From Blasia pusilla (lineage: Eukaryota > Marchantiophyta > Marchantiopsida > Blasiales): a stretch of DNA of 64,000 bases. The position numbers and the translations under genes were made by a program. The stretch spans positions 31,372,001-31,436,000 of the forward strand of contig CM114271.1 of NCBI GenBank assembly GCA_050084515.1, in the 5' to 3' direction. The notes under the pieces were generated by a model that was not told the DNA's origin, did not search any database, and saw only the letters and a program-made list of their open reading frames with translations. Positions 42,849 to 53,959 of the stretch are shown piece after piece. How positions within the stretch are numbered: position 1 is the first letter of the stretch; every line of letters begins with the position of its first letter.

Positions 42849-43054
42849 TCTATATTATTATGGGAGAGTGCCTTTTTGATTTGCAAACACCTCTCTGTTT
42901 GACGTGTGACAACTCGGAAGCAAGAAAATGTTTCACATGATACGGGCAGCAAGAAAAAAAATTTATGCGCAACATCATTATTCGCTTCCCTCCATGGGTA
43001 TACACTTATTCTTCAAACAAATTTTTATTTCCCTTTCATCGCACGGGCATCTCA
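42849..43054 (+). mobile_element. Short Helitron, unit 1 of plus array
   Basis: A 206-bp unit opening TCTATATTATTATGGGAGAGTGCC after an A. It runs through gatttgcaaacacctct, caagaaaatgtttcacatg and the GC-rich cgcacgggca, then meets another TCTATATTATTATGG at 43,055. A 25-bp stub of that next unit survives (43,055-43,080) before the AT-rich repeat resumes. Confidence 0.8.
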
Positions 43055-43079
43055 TCTATATTATTATGGAAGAGTGTCA

Positions 43080-43523
43080 TAATAATTAACTATTAACATC
43101 TTAACTATTAACTAATCTTCCCCTTCCATTCTTCTTACCAAAATTTAATTGAATTATTTAATTTTTAGTTAATTTTAATTAATGAATTAATTTTTCTTTT
43201 TTACTCAAAAAATTTTCTTCCCCAAAATATCACATGTGAATTAACATTATTAGTTTTAAAAATAAGAAAAATCTTCCTTTCAAATTTTAAATAAAATTTA
43301 TATTTTCTAAAATCTTACCAGAATAATCATTACTTTGCACTCTAATAACATTCCATTCTTCTAAGTAATTACACTCCTCCATTAAAATTTAAATGATCTC
43401 CCAATCCCCTATGCAATTTTACCCTTCCATAAATTTTAAACAAGATCTATTCCTTTTCCATTAAAATTCATTTTCTCTTCCTATTAAATATGAATTAAGA
43501 TATAAATTATAATTTTTGGGTTA
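43080..43523. repeat. AT-rich dispersed repeat, copy 3, left part (continues at 44,390)
   Basis: Collinear with copy 1 from cttccccttccattcttctt through aaatatgaattaag. It is cut at 43,523/43,524 by the Helitron array. The remainder, ending in cccattataatattaatta, continues at 44,390-44,660, so the array is an insertion into this repeat. Confidence 0.7.
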
Positions 43524-43733
43524 TCTATATTATTATGGGTACGTGTCTTCTTGATTTGCAAACACCTCTCTGCTTGACACGTGGCAACGAAGCAACAAGA
43601 AATCGTTTCACATGCTACAGGCAACCAAACAAAATTTGAATTTATGTGCATCATCATTAATCTCTTCCCTTCACGGGCTATAACTAGCTCTTCAAACACT
43701 CTTTTATTGCCCGTGCATCGCACATGCATCATA
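43524..43733 (+). mobile_element. Short Helitron, unit 2 of plus array
   Basis: 210 bp, opening TCTATATTATTATGGGTACGTG after an A. The body includes gacacgtggcaac, gaaatcgtttcacatgctac and ttaatctcttcccttcacgg, with cccgtgcatcgcac just before the end. It is followed without spacer by the next unit. Confidence 0.8.
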
Positions 43734-43926
43734 TCTATATTATTATGGGAAAGTGCATTTTTTATTTGCAAACACCTCTTTGCTTGACACATGGCAACCA
43801 AGGAGCAAGAAATTGTTTCACATGCTACAGGCAGCCAAAAATAAATTGAATTTATGTGCAACATGATTGATCTTTTCCCTTCACGGCCTGTACACTAGCT
43901 CTTCAAACACTTGCACGGGTACCTTA
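43734..43926 (+). mobile_element. Short Helitron, unit 3 of plus array
   Basis: 193 bp, opening TCTATATTATTATGGGAAAGTGC. Same body as its neighbours. The 3' GC-rich stretch is shortened (cttgcacgggtacctta). Confidence 0.8.
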
Positions 43927-44184
43927 TCTATATTATTATGGGAGAATGCTTTCTTGATTTGCAAAAACCTCTTCGCTTGACACGTGGCAACTAAGCAGCA
44001 AATAAATGTTTCACATGCTATGTGCTGCAAGAAAACAATTGGAACTTATATGAAGCATCATTAATCTCTTCCTTTCACAAGCTATACACTAGCTCTTTCA
44101 CGGGCTATACACTAGCTCTTTCATGGGCTATACACTAGCTCTTCAAACACTCTTTTAATTCCTATGCATTGCACGGATACCTTA
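43927..44184 (+). mobile_element. Short Helitron, unit 4 of plus array, with internal 23-bp triplication
   Basis: 258 bp, opening TCTATATTATTATGGGAGAATGC. It is longer than its neighbours because tttcac-a/gggctatacactagctc is present three times in tandem at 44,073-44,141. It ends with gcattgcacggatacctta. Confidence 0.8.
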
Positions 44185-44389
44185 GCTATATTATTATGGG
44201 AGAGTGCCTTCTTGATTTGTAAACACTTCTATGCTTGACACATGACAACTGGGCAGCAAGAAAATGTTTCACAAGCTACGAGCGGCAAGAAACAAATTTG
44301 AATTTATGTGGAATATCATTAATCTCTTCCCTTCATCAGATGTACACTAGCTCTTCAAACACTTTTTTATTTCCCGTGCATCTTACTAG
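44185..44389 (+). mobile_element. Short Helitron, unit 5 of plus array, with intact CTAG end
   Basis: 205 bp, opening with a mutated GCTATATTATTATGGGAGAGTGCC and closing cccgtgcatcttaCTAG at 44,386-44,389, followed by T. The whole array is thus bounded by A on the left (43,523) and T on the right (44,390), as expected for one Helitron-type insertion. Confidence 0.8.
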
Positions 44390-44660
44390 TTTATCATAAT
44401 AACTCCATCCTATTTATATTTAGGATCACCCATTATAATATTAATTAAATCATTGATTGATTAAAAAACCTTTTTCTATTTCGCCCAAATCACTATCCTT
44501 TCTCTCTATACATCTATCTCTATCCATCTAAAATGACTCAAACAACAAAATTAATACATGTTGCCTATTTTATCTTGTTATCTCACTATCTTATCGTATT
44601 ATACTTGTAGCGTCGTCCATTATAATATAAACAGATAAATAGATAGGATAGTCAAAAGAA
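44390..44660. repeat. AT-rich dispersed repeat, copy 3, right part
   Basis: Continuation of the repeat interrupted at 43,523, matched to copy 1 by cccattataatat-aattaaatcat and the terminal ccattataatataaacagata. Confidence 0.6.
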
Positions 44661-44879
44661 AAGGTCATCTCAAAATGAAATCATCTTTATTTTTAGCAAA
44701 TAGAGTATATGGTTCTTGTCGAATAGTTGGAATTCAATTGTACTCCGAGGATAGGTGATTCAAAATTATACATTTGTGCCTAATACGAGTATGAGCTAGT
44801 TTAATTTAATTCTCTCCTCTTAACTATGACAAATTTTAGGGATTCTCCATATCCATCTTCTCTTTAAAGGTAATACTAG

Positions 44880-45480
44880 TTGTATGCTTGTGCTTACGCA
44901 TGAAAAATATTTTTTTATAATTCAAAAATATTTTTTATTCCAACATTCAAGTACAACTTTCAATTTTTAAAATCTTAAAAAAATAAAATTATTTAAATTT
45001 TAAATAATATCCAATCTCCCTAAATAAATTCACTCCTCCATAAAAGTTTGAACAACACATACTCTTCCCCTTCCATTCTTCCCACCAAAATAATCTCCAC
45101 AAATTAAATTATTCGTTAATTTTTTAATGAAAATATTTTATTTTTCCATTAAAATTAATTTTCCTTCCCAAAATATCAAATGTGGGTTACTTTTATTATT
45201 TTAAAAAATAATCATATTCTATATTTGAAAATTTAAAAGTAACTTTTTTTTAAATCTTATAAGAGTAATAACATTCCATTCTTCTAGATAATTCCACTCT
45301 TCAATTAAAATTTAAATGATATCCCAATCCCCTAAATAATTCCATCCTTCAATAAAATTTAAACAATATATGCTCCATCTCCCTTAAAATTTATTTTTCC
45401 CTCCCATCAAATATGAATTAAGGAAGAAATTTGTAATTTTTTTGTTATTTTTTCTATTTATCCCACCTTAATATCATCTA
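44880..45480. repeat. AT-rich dispersed repeat, copy 4
   Basis: Contains cttccccttccattcttccc, ttcccaaaatatcaaatgtg, aaatttaaatgatatccca and aaatatgaattaagg in the same order as copies 1 and 3. Its right end is cut off where the gypsy element begins. Confidence 0.65.
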
Positions 45481-45941
45481 GCATAGTGACTACATCACAG
45501 GCAAAGCGATACAACATACAACGTAAGCCTGCATGAACTACTACTAAGTTTGGATTAACTGTACCGTCAATGTTACGAAGGTTACACATGGCAAAACCTC
45601 ACGCACTCTCAAAATGGTGCACCCTACAGTCGCATCCAACGTCATGGGTGTCGTCTGCTGCAAGTAGACATAGTCTCCCTGATGAAACCTTCGGATGGTA
45701 AGTCGATAACCACCTCCGCAAATAGTCTCATACCTCAACGCATCCCGATATTGCGCAATTGCTAAGTTCTCAAACGCCATGGACATCACTCTCCAAAATA
45801 ACTGGATTCTCTAAGAACATGCTCACATCCATACATCAAGATCATCAAGGTTCAACACCTCACCAGTATCTCGACGAATGGCCACTTGTAAATGTGGTTG
45901 TCGGTCGCAAAGAAACAAATATATTGAGAAAGATGTGGTCG
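45481..45941 (-). pseudogene. Gypsy integrase C-terminal tail, severed part
   Basis: The minus strand encodes the end of a Ty3/gypsy integrase: a stretch matching VLNLDDLDVW, then MAFENLAIAQ, then the SH3-like tail GDYVYLQQTTPMTLD and ILRVREVLP. It continues the integrase frame that stops at about 47,214 and was pushed apart by the 1,272-bp insertion. Stops are present in all frames. Confidence 0.8.
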
Positions 45942-47213
45942 TGTCGAGAGCCTTTCTTTCAGTAAGGGTGGACCAGCTAGTTGCGGCAAACGTGGTTGAT
46001 GCAAAGTGAATTCTATAAGAATTTCTCCTTTCTCAGTACAGAATTATTATATAAACCCTCCATTATCTCACGATAGGAATCACGAATGGTAGTGACGATC
46101 ACTTCTTCATAACATTGAATCCCAAACTTCCGAACTATGAAGTCCTTGTAAAGTACTTTACACTGGTACACAAGAAAAATAGCACAACTAGTGTTAAATC
46201 CTACTCGAGCAGGTTTGTTACCATCCATGGATCGCTATATAAGAACATATAACGTACAATCCCATGTTCTCCCATACGTGATAATAGGAAGAATGATCGG
46301 AGTTGAAGATTGCATGACTTGGTTCATAAATGCCTCCCCAAAGTGATAAACTAGGTAGCAAGTAAACCAATGTCTATCTACAAAGAGAACCTTCACGTAG
46401 TACGGGTTAAGGAAAGGAAAATCATGTACAACTCCTGCTCCATCCCTATCCATACTTCATGGACATTCTCTATCCTCCTCAAGAATGGGTTTTGGCGGAG
46501 TTGCTCTCCCAAGAAGCGTAATTCACTTTCATTGGGAAGATAACAAGTCAAAATCATCCACTATCTCTAGTATGACTAAAATTCCCTAAGATGATAAGTC
46601 TCTCATCTCCACACATACCACATTCTAGAAAACCTCTCGAAGAATAGACCATGATCAAGTTACTCTCCCAAGAAAGGTAATCCACTCTCATTGGAAGAGC
46701 AAGCAAGCCCAACGCCATCCACTCAAGAGTGACGCGAGAGCTCAAGAAATGAAGTAGAAGGTGGTAAACCCTTGAAGGTCCCTCCTCTTTATATACTCAC
46801 AAGGGATCGACAACAGTACGAAATAGGGCTAATCTTATCTTGTGCCACATGGCCTCCTCTCAAGGCTTAGCCAATCACATTTTGACACAAGTAGATTATC
46901 TCTTATCTATTCCAAAATATCCTCCTTTACTCACTTCATATCTTCCAAACTACTCCAACTACCCTAGCAACCAACCAAGACTACTTTTGCTTTTGTTTCA
47001 TTAATACACCAACCCCATTACTTTACTTTTATAATCCCGTGTCTCATTTATTACCTCTTTTCCTAAAGTTGGGCCCCCATAAAAGAGGCACCATAAAGAG
47101 ATTTAAACATGAATATTTTGTTTTCCTAAGCTAATTAACTTAATACTAATAAAACTCTCTCTAACGATTAATGAGAGAGGAATTTATATAGTGGGTGATT
47201 TTACTAAACGACA
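45942..47213 (-). mobile_element. LTR-like insertion (1,272 bp) with TGTCG/CGACA ends
   Basis: The unit begins TGTCGTTTAGTAAAATCA on the minus strand at 47,213 and ends CGACA at 45,942, which are perfect 5-bp inverted ends as in LTRs. Its first roughly 400 bp match 63,629-64,000 in opposite orientation, including ttagtattaag, ctctttatggtgcctctttta and gccaatcacattttgacac-type blocks. It sits inside an integrase ORF whose halves flank it exactly. Unusually for a solo LTR, it contains coding-like minus frames (46,013-46,228 and 46,235-46,453). A clear target-site duplication is not visible. Confidence 0.75.
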
Positions 47214-48430
47214 ACGGTAAGGAGGCCTTCCTGTTGAATCTGTATCCCATCGCCAACCACGGAAACCCGAGCTCTTAATCTCCTAAGTGACCTCTTTGTA
47301 AGCCATACTTGCGTAAACCTCTCTTCACCGTCTGCATAACCCTCATCGCTTGTCCATCCGCCTCAAGATGATCTCGAAAAATGGTGCGGTGGTCGATCAA
47401 CGCCTGCTCATACAAGCCTTGAAACTCCTCGTGAAAGTTCGTACCCTAGTATTTCAACATCTCATCTAGTGCACCATAATGACTCAACACTCTATCTAGG
47501 AAGGCAAACTGTGAGAAAACATAAAGTGACAAAATCACTTAAATCTATTACAGAATTTGGAGAAACAAAATGGCTAGATTCTATGAGCGTGCTCTCACAA
47601 AAGAGCTTTGATGGAACCTGAACATAAAGATAACTTAACATACAAGAATACATTGCTGTTGCGGCTCTCGACTATTTCACTACTCATAAAACTCAGGTTT
47701 TTTACATGTTTTTTTTTTCTATTAATAGATTTTTTTATCGAGGGTTGCGACTTCGGACCCCCGCGTCACATCAAGGTGTCCTGCACCCCGATGCAATATA
47801 GGGTTAGATAATCCTAGTAACGCTACTCCATAAACCACCTACGTCATATTACTATGAATCCTCCGACGTCTAAGTTGGAACCATAATTCTAGGCTTCTCC
47901 TCATAGAAGGGGGTCGATCAAATTAATGATGCTTAGAGAAGTGGATGTTGAGAATCCAACATATACGCTACTCCCTCACTCGCTTTGTCATGCAATGCAA
48001 CCAACTCTATCCACTTCGAGAAGTGTTTAACCATCACCAACACATAACCACTATGGCGCTTTGTCAAGCGTAAGGTCCTGCTAAAACCAAACTCTATCTA
48101 TAGCCTAAACCTATGATCGAAAGTGGATGCAACTGTGGAGTCGGAGCATTGAACGATATCCGGACCCGATCACACACCATACACTTAGCAACAAACTACA
48201 AAATGTCAATGTGCATGGCTCGCCATCAATATTGTATCTAGAGCAAGTTGTCCATCCGCTTCACTAAAAAATGGCCCAACTCCTCATACCAAACGTACTC
48301 TCACTGAAGGATGAGGCACTACACGTACTTTACCATCCTCCCAAACTCGCAGCAATGTGTCCTCTCCCACCGGAACCGTTTGGCTCGTTGTAGGATCCGA
48401 TCCCGCTCTTTAGCACCCAATGTGCTCGCG
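47214..48430 (-). pseudogene. Ty3/gypsy integrase, N-terminal and core part
   Basis: Reading the minus strand: an ELGHFLVKR...CMVCDRVR segment (zinc-binding N-terminus, about 48,290-48,170), then the core with SLVLAGP near 48,090, FLDRVLSHYGA and FHEEFQGLYEQALIDHRT at about 47,500-47,400, RDHLEADGQAMRV and RGLRKYGLQRGHLGD near 47,290. The usual first catalytic Asp appears as Val. Several stops and frameshifts are present. The ORF breaks off at the insertion at 47,213. Confidence 0.8.
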
Positions 48431-48703
48431 ACGCTGTGAGTACCCAGTCACTCCAAGACTACTCCATCCTCGTGAATATCTTGTTGTCTTCTCACCGGCC
48501 TCTAGATCTAAGGACTCTCCATCAGACCTCGCCATCAAAATCTCAACCCTCTGGCTCTCAAGAGCTAACAAGCCCAAATAGGCTGATGCGTGTTATCTTG
48601 GCACTCACTTCTCATCACTCTCTCGATGCCGTCGAGCTCAAGTTTCATCTCGTTGACTTGGGCCTGGGTTACGGCTCAAACCATCTACATCTTGGTTGAG
48701 CGT

Positions 48704-50124
48704 TCAAGGTCTATGTACTACCTGGAAGTCATACTTTTGCAACAACAGAGCCCACCTCGCAAGCTTCCTTGTAAGATTATTGGACTCCATCAACCACTTA
48801 AGTGATTGATGATCATAAAGGATGGTAAAGGGGTTGCTAAATAAGTAACATCGCAAATGCGCGAGAGCCCACACTGCAACCAAACACTCACCCTTATACA
48901 ACCTATACTTCGCCTCTACAACGTTGTTTGAGCGACTAGCACAAGCCACCACGAACTCTCTATCCTCATCGTCATGTTTGGTGAGCACCACTCCAAGCCC
49001 CAACATGCTCCAATCTGTATGCAACTGGAAAGGACTCGCCCTGATCAGTCTCCTCAATATGGGCACGGACGTCGATCTATCCTTAAGCAGTTGAAATGCT
49101 CTGTCGTGCTCATCCCCCCAGTGCCACTTGTGATCCACCTTTGCAATCAAACTAAAACCCTTCTCATACCATTGATAGAAGTTCACCTACCCTATAAATA
49201 CACGAACTCGACTCACATATACATCTTTAAGGCGTGGAATACGTGAAATAGCCTCTATCTTTGTCTGCTGCACACCAGGGCCACCTAGGTATATTGTGTG
49301 ACCCAAGTACTCAATCTGGTCGTACAAGCACTTGCACTTGTCTGGATGTAGCTTTAGCCCATCTTACTGTAATCGTCAAAATACCTCTCCAAATGTCGCT
49401 CATGCTTCTCAACCATGGCGCTATAAACTACGATGTCATTAATATAACACCTAACAAAATCCAAACCTGCCAAAATCCTATCCATGATCCTCTAAAACTC
49501 TGCCGAAGCATTCTTTAACCCAAATGGAAAGAACCGCCAGTGGTACAAACGATCCTTCTTGTGAGGATCGATGCCCCAAAATGTCATCTACTTTTTGTCT
49601 TCCAATGTGATAGGCAACTAATGGTATCCGGCTCGAAGATCTAATGAACTAAAGACCTTTGCATGCCCAATAGCATCAAAAATCTCGTCAGATGTGGGCA
49701 TGGTATACCTATCAAACTTCGTCTACTGATTGATAGGCCGGAAATCTCCACACATCCGCCTATCCATCCAATTTCCTTGCACATCCTTCTTGGAGGGCAT
49801 GATATTGGCAAATGCATACTCACTACACGACATCTCCACTAGCCCTGCTCCAACTAAGTCATGGCTCTTACTCTAAATCAGAGCCCTCTCCATATCACTA
49901 TACCTATATGGTCATTGAAAGATTGGTGTGTTGCTATACAACTCAATGCGGATCCATGGACCCTTTTGCGTACCCAAATCATGCATACTAAATGCAAAAT
50001 AACTCATGTAACTCATAAGGAACTGATGTATCCAACGTCGTTCTCCTCCAATCAACTTAGGGCCCATATCTAGCTCCCAAGTCTCCATCGTGACAATAGT
50101 AGGGCTCTCAAGCGTGTGTATCAA
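48704..50124 (-). pseudogene. Ty3/gypsy reverse transcriptase and RNase H
   Basis: RT starts near 50,124 with PTIVTMETWELDMGPK and IRIELYSNTPIFQRP. Then come NIMPSKKD and MCGDFRPINQ (about 49,800-49,720), FSSLDLRAGYH, the FPFGLKNAS motif, and the catalytic box as YIND at about 49,437 instead of YIDD. The RNase H frame 49,186-48,704 is open and carries FQLHTDWSMLGLG, KGECLVAVWAL and YDHQSLKWLM. The upstream frame has several stops (for example TAG/TAA in place of Gln codons). The mutated catalytic Asp shows the copy is dead. Confidence 0.85.
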
Positions 50125-51420
50125 TGGTTGCTATGATGCAACCCCATCTTGGACAATATAACTCAATTGCTCCCCTTCATCCAACTGCAAACTCTCATCT
50201 CCTCCATGTGTAGTATCCGAAACCACGCTCGATGTTATGGTTGTTATCTCTCAACGTACCTGCAAAACATCCCAATAAGTCCAAGGATGTCTCTCTCGAT
50301 CACCCCTAGCATGTCGATCTCCTCGGGTCCCGCCCCTAGCCACTACCTCAACCGTCTCGATAGGCATGGGGCTCACCAAGACAACACTTGTATGTAACAT
50401 GTCGCAACCCCATCCGATGCTGCTCAGCTACTCCTAAGTTGATTATCCATATCAAGCAATTTGGGTCCATCGCCTGACCTCAGCCATGACGTTGTGATAC
50501 CTCAACTAGTGACGGTACTATCGTCACTCCTATGGGAAATCCCATCGCTCGCTCTTGCTCATCAACATTGGGCTTCACCACCCACTGCAGCTGATTATCC
50601 CAAACCAAGCCAAGCACGGCTTCCTTGTATGCATAGGAAGTAGAAAACTCAATATCTTGCTCTTGTCTGCTCTAATTGAGAGGTGTTGGTACCAACATCA
50701 AAGAAGCATAGTTGGTAGCGTTTGGATCCATTGCATTGTCCATGCTACACGTACTGCAGGCCTACAAATTGTCAATAGGATCATATCAACCTCTTTCACG
50801 AGACGACCCTAGTGTAGTCCTGGGGTGAGTTCTCCCACGTTGCCCCTTGCTCTCCATCGTAGTAGTTCATCCATTTCTTTTTGTCGTCTTGCCATGATGG
50901 ATTCATATGCCCTCCTCCATTGCTCCGTATGGTCTACCATTATAGCTCATTGTCTTATGTGGAGCTCATGTCTGGCAATTGATCCATTCACGATCCTCTC
51001 CATCTCTCTCTTTAGTCTCTCGTGCTCCTCACATAATTCTTGGTGTTTCCCCTTCAAAGCTGAGATATAACCTCGATATATCTCGTCTATCACCTAAGAA
51101 TAGCGCCGCTATCTAGAAGGCGATCAAAAATCTCTCTAGGCCCATCAAATCTCATATTACCACCTACAATATTGAGGTCATTCAAAATACCTCTTAGGTC
51201 CTCAAAAGTCTCCTCCTCCAACTGAACTCGCCCTTCATTTTCATTTTCGTGATGTATCTCCTCTTGAGTTCGCGAATTTCTTCATTGCCCATCCAAATAA
51301 GATAGTAGGCCTCTAAGGCTTCTTGACAATCCACCACGCTGGTCTTGGCCAAATGACTCGTTTTGGTAAAAGTGCTCCTTGCTATCCTCCATCGGGCCGA
51401 GAAGATAATGGTTGATGTTC
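50125..51420 (-). pseudogene. Ty3/gypsy gag and protease region, decayed
   Basis: Minus-strand pieces include an acidic leader (LEEETFEDLRGIL, GPREIFDRLLDSGA) at about 51,250-51,090, a coiled-coil-like run ELCEEHERLKREMERI at about 51,050-50,990, and EQWRRAYESIMARRQKEMDELL at about 50,930-50,865. The stretch before RT is Ser/Asp/Glu-rich. No clear zinc knuckle or DSGA protease box was found, so these may be lost. Stops are frequent. Confidence 0.6.
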
Positions 51421-51532
51421 ATATCGTGGGTATAGGCCTATATTTCCAATTTTGGTGGACTATGAATCCATAGTCTTTTTTATTCCATTGGTGGGGATAT
51501 TTCATCTTGTGCACTCGGTCTCTTATCTCTTC

Positions 51533-53305
51533 TCAAATACCTATCCTCCACATCACTATAATGAACCTCCATGCCCTTTCATCAACTTGAGGACTTTGAG
51601 CTTGACAAATACCTTGCTCACTAACTTGTGTTTTCTTGTTCACCTTCGTGGACGTTGGCCATCTCAATGTATTGTGGGATTCTTCCATTCTTTCTTCACC
51701 CTTTGCGTCAAGAGGACTATAGTCTTCATGAGGAAATAACTTCATCTCCAACTTGTCTTCTACCAAATTCCGAAAAAAAAAGGTTGTTACAAACAAAATT
51801 CAATAGTAGTGACATAATGACACATAATACATCCATGGAGCATACATCTATGATCATTTACAATCATTCAGAGTCACACATTCATATTTTTCAATCATTT
51901 CTTATATTTCTCGTGAAAAATATACAATCCTCAAAAAAATTACAATCACACTATGTTCCTTAATCATCACTCAACGAGCACATTGAGATGGTCTAAATCC
52001 GGAATCTATATCGTCTAAACCTTTTTTTTTGCATTTGCTCTCATTTATGCAATAAGATAGTCTAGGCTTTTATAATCAGAGAGGTTCAGAGCTAATGCCT
52101 ACTTTTGAGCCCTTTTCAAAGAATTCCATTTAACATTCGCGTAGGCATCCCTCAAAGTAAGGTTGTATCTTACATAATTCATTTTTTCACAATCATTCAT
52201 AGGGCATAGATTTGTGTGGCTATGCTAAAAGGAAGATTCTTAGGCCCTACTGTTAACTCCGATGCTATATACCCAACATGCTTGTTTTGTTCATGGGGCC
52301 ACCATCTCTGAGCCAAGACTAAGCACTCATCCTCCCATAAAGCATTTCCCCAATCTCTAACCCTGATGTATGGCTCAAAGTTGGATCCAAAATGGTGAAA
52401 AAGCATGAAGGTTGGTATGAAAAACTCCATGCTTGTGGGTTGTCTTGTTAGTAACTTACAAGGAAACCACATGCTAGATCACATTTGATGCCATTGCGAG
52501 ACATCTAATTTTGTGCAACTCTCCTAAGATTTCCCCTATGTTCTTCAAGGTATGGCATGCTTACATGGCATTTCCAAGATACCAAATATTTCATGAATAG
52601 ATGGTACGCGGTACGTGGATTCTTGATCTATCTTCCCACCATGGGAACCATCCCTTGATGTAAAATAGTTGTAAATATCTCCTCACGCATCATTGATTGT
52701 CTTGAATACAACTAAGATGCTTCCTTGAACACCTTCATGCAATAGTAAACATCGTCACTAAAGCCAAGGGTTTTGTTTATTTTACACTGATACACAATTC
52801 TGTGTAAACATGACCCCAGACAAAGTATCCTCAAGATCATGTCCTACTTTTATATCTTTGAAAAAATCCACATACATCCAAGTGGAACGACCAATGTCTT
52901 CCCTACGAGAGAATTAACACCCTTTAAAATAAGTTGAGTATTTTTTAAATCTACACTAAATCTCTCTAGTAGGGTTGTCTCTACAATGATCAGCTTCTCC
53001 TTCTCGTATGTCTTGAGATCGACATACACTCTCTCCAAGTTAACACCTTGTTGGACACAAAATGCACTTAACCTCTTGGCCTCTTTGACATCGACTTCCT
53101 AGTTCCATCCCTTCTAAACTCTCATAGAAAATCTATGGAATTCCAAGGAGTAGTCTTGGAAACCGTCTATATCCCTCAAAATGTAGGATCGTCTCTTCTC
53201 TAATGTAAGTTGGAAAAACCAATCTAGCCATGCCTCTTTCATACCCATGTTAAAGTCATTCCTAGAATTGACTCTTTGCCCCTTGGCACCATCACTACAC
53301 TCCAT
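51533..53305 (-). pseudogene. Coding-like minus-strand ORFs of unknown family, transposon-associated
   Basis: Minus frames at 51,533-51,796, 52,197-52,472, 52,850-53,038 and 53,114-53,305 read as protein-like pieces with stops between them, for example MKEAWLDWFFQLTLEKRRSY, VYVDLKTYEKEKLIIVET and RIVYQCK...REEIFTTILHQG. A short stretch (VYQCK, then a C-x-EV/KV helix) resembles the ORF inside the LTR-like unit at 46,013-46,228. I do not recognise the family. It may be an extra gene carried by this LTR element lineage or a captured host gene. Confidence 0.4.
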
Positions 53306-53959
53306 TCAATTATCTTCTACTCTCGATGATTGAGCCATACTAAACATGTAGCTCAGAGGAATAAGATAGGAAGATTTCCTCCTAAACCAACGAAAGAAAT
53401 CTAAAGGTGGAGATTATGAAGTATCAAAAGTTTTAGAACTTATGATGTTATAAAAATGGCTTGTTCAATGTATATAAGTGTGAATGATGAAATAAGGGAT
53501 TTAGGTTTAGGGTTTAGCACTTAAAGGGAATACATGATCGCTCAATTAAGTTTTCTTGATCACCTCCACATCCTTGATGTGTTAAGGAAAGGCAATGAAA
53601 AAAAATATAAACTCAAGACCGTTAACCAAAAATCTCAAAATTACCAAAAAAGTTCAATGACACAAGAGAATTCCACACTCATAGCCTCTCACCTAATGTG
53701 GAATAAATTAGAGTTGGTTTAAGACACAACACGCTCAAGGAGTGTAAATATCCAAGTTGGTCACCGAAAATCTAACTATCCCCAAAGGCATGCAACGGAT
53801 ATCCCCACAATTCCTAGCAACCTTGAAAGTCCTTAACTCTCAAGGCAACAATGAAATTTGGGACCTAATCCAAAACTAATCCTACTCTCAAAAGAAAATG
53901 AGTAAAGATATGGAAAATAGAGAGAAAATGTTAGTAACTTAGTCCCTAATCACCCACTT
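53306..53959. other. Non-coding gap, nothing recognised
   Basis: AT-rich sequence between opposing coding-like regions. The open frame 53,534-53,722 is Lys/Asn-rich and unsupported. Confidence 0.4.

Noticed and set aside
42849-44389. Regularly spaced repeats resembling a CRISPR array
   Set aside because: Units are about 200 bp, similar along their whole length, with Helitron termini and A/T target bases. There are no short repeats with unique spacers, and the context is eukaryotic.
45942-47213. Exact target-site duplication around the LTR-like unit
   Set aside because: The five bases on either side (ggtcg left, acggt right) do not match, so no duplication is claimed, although the terminal inverted bases are perfect.
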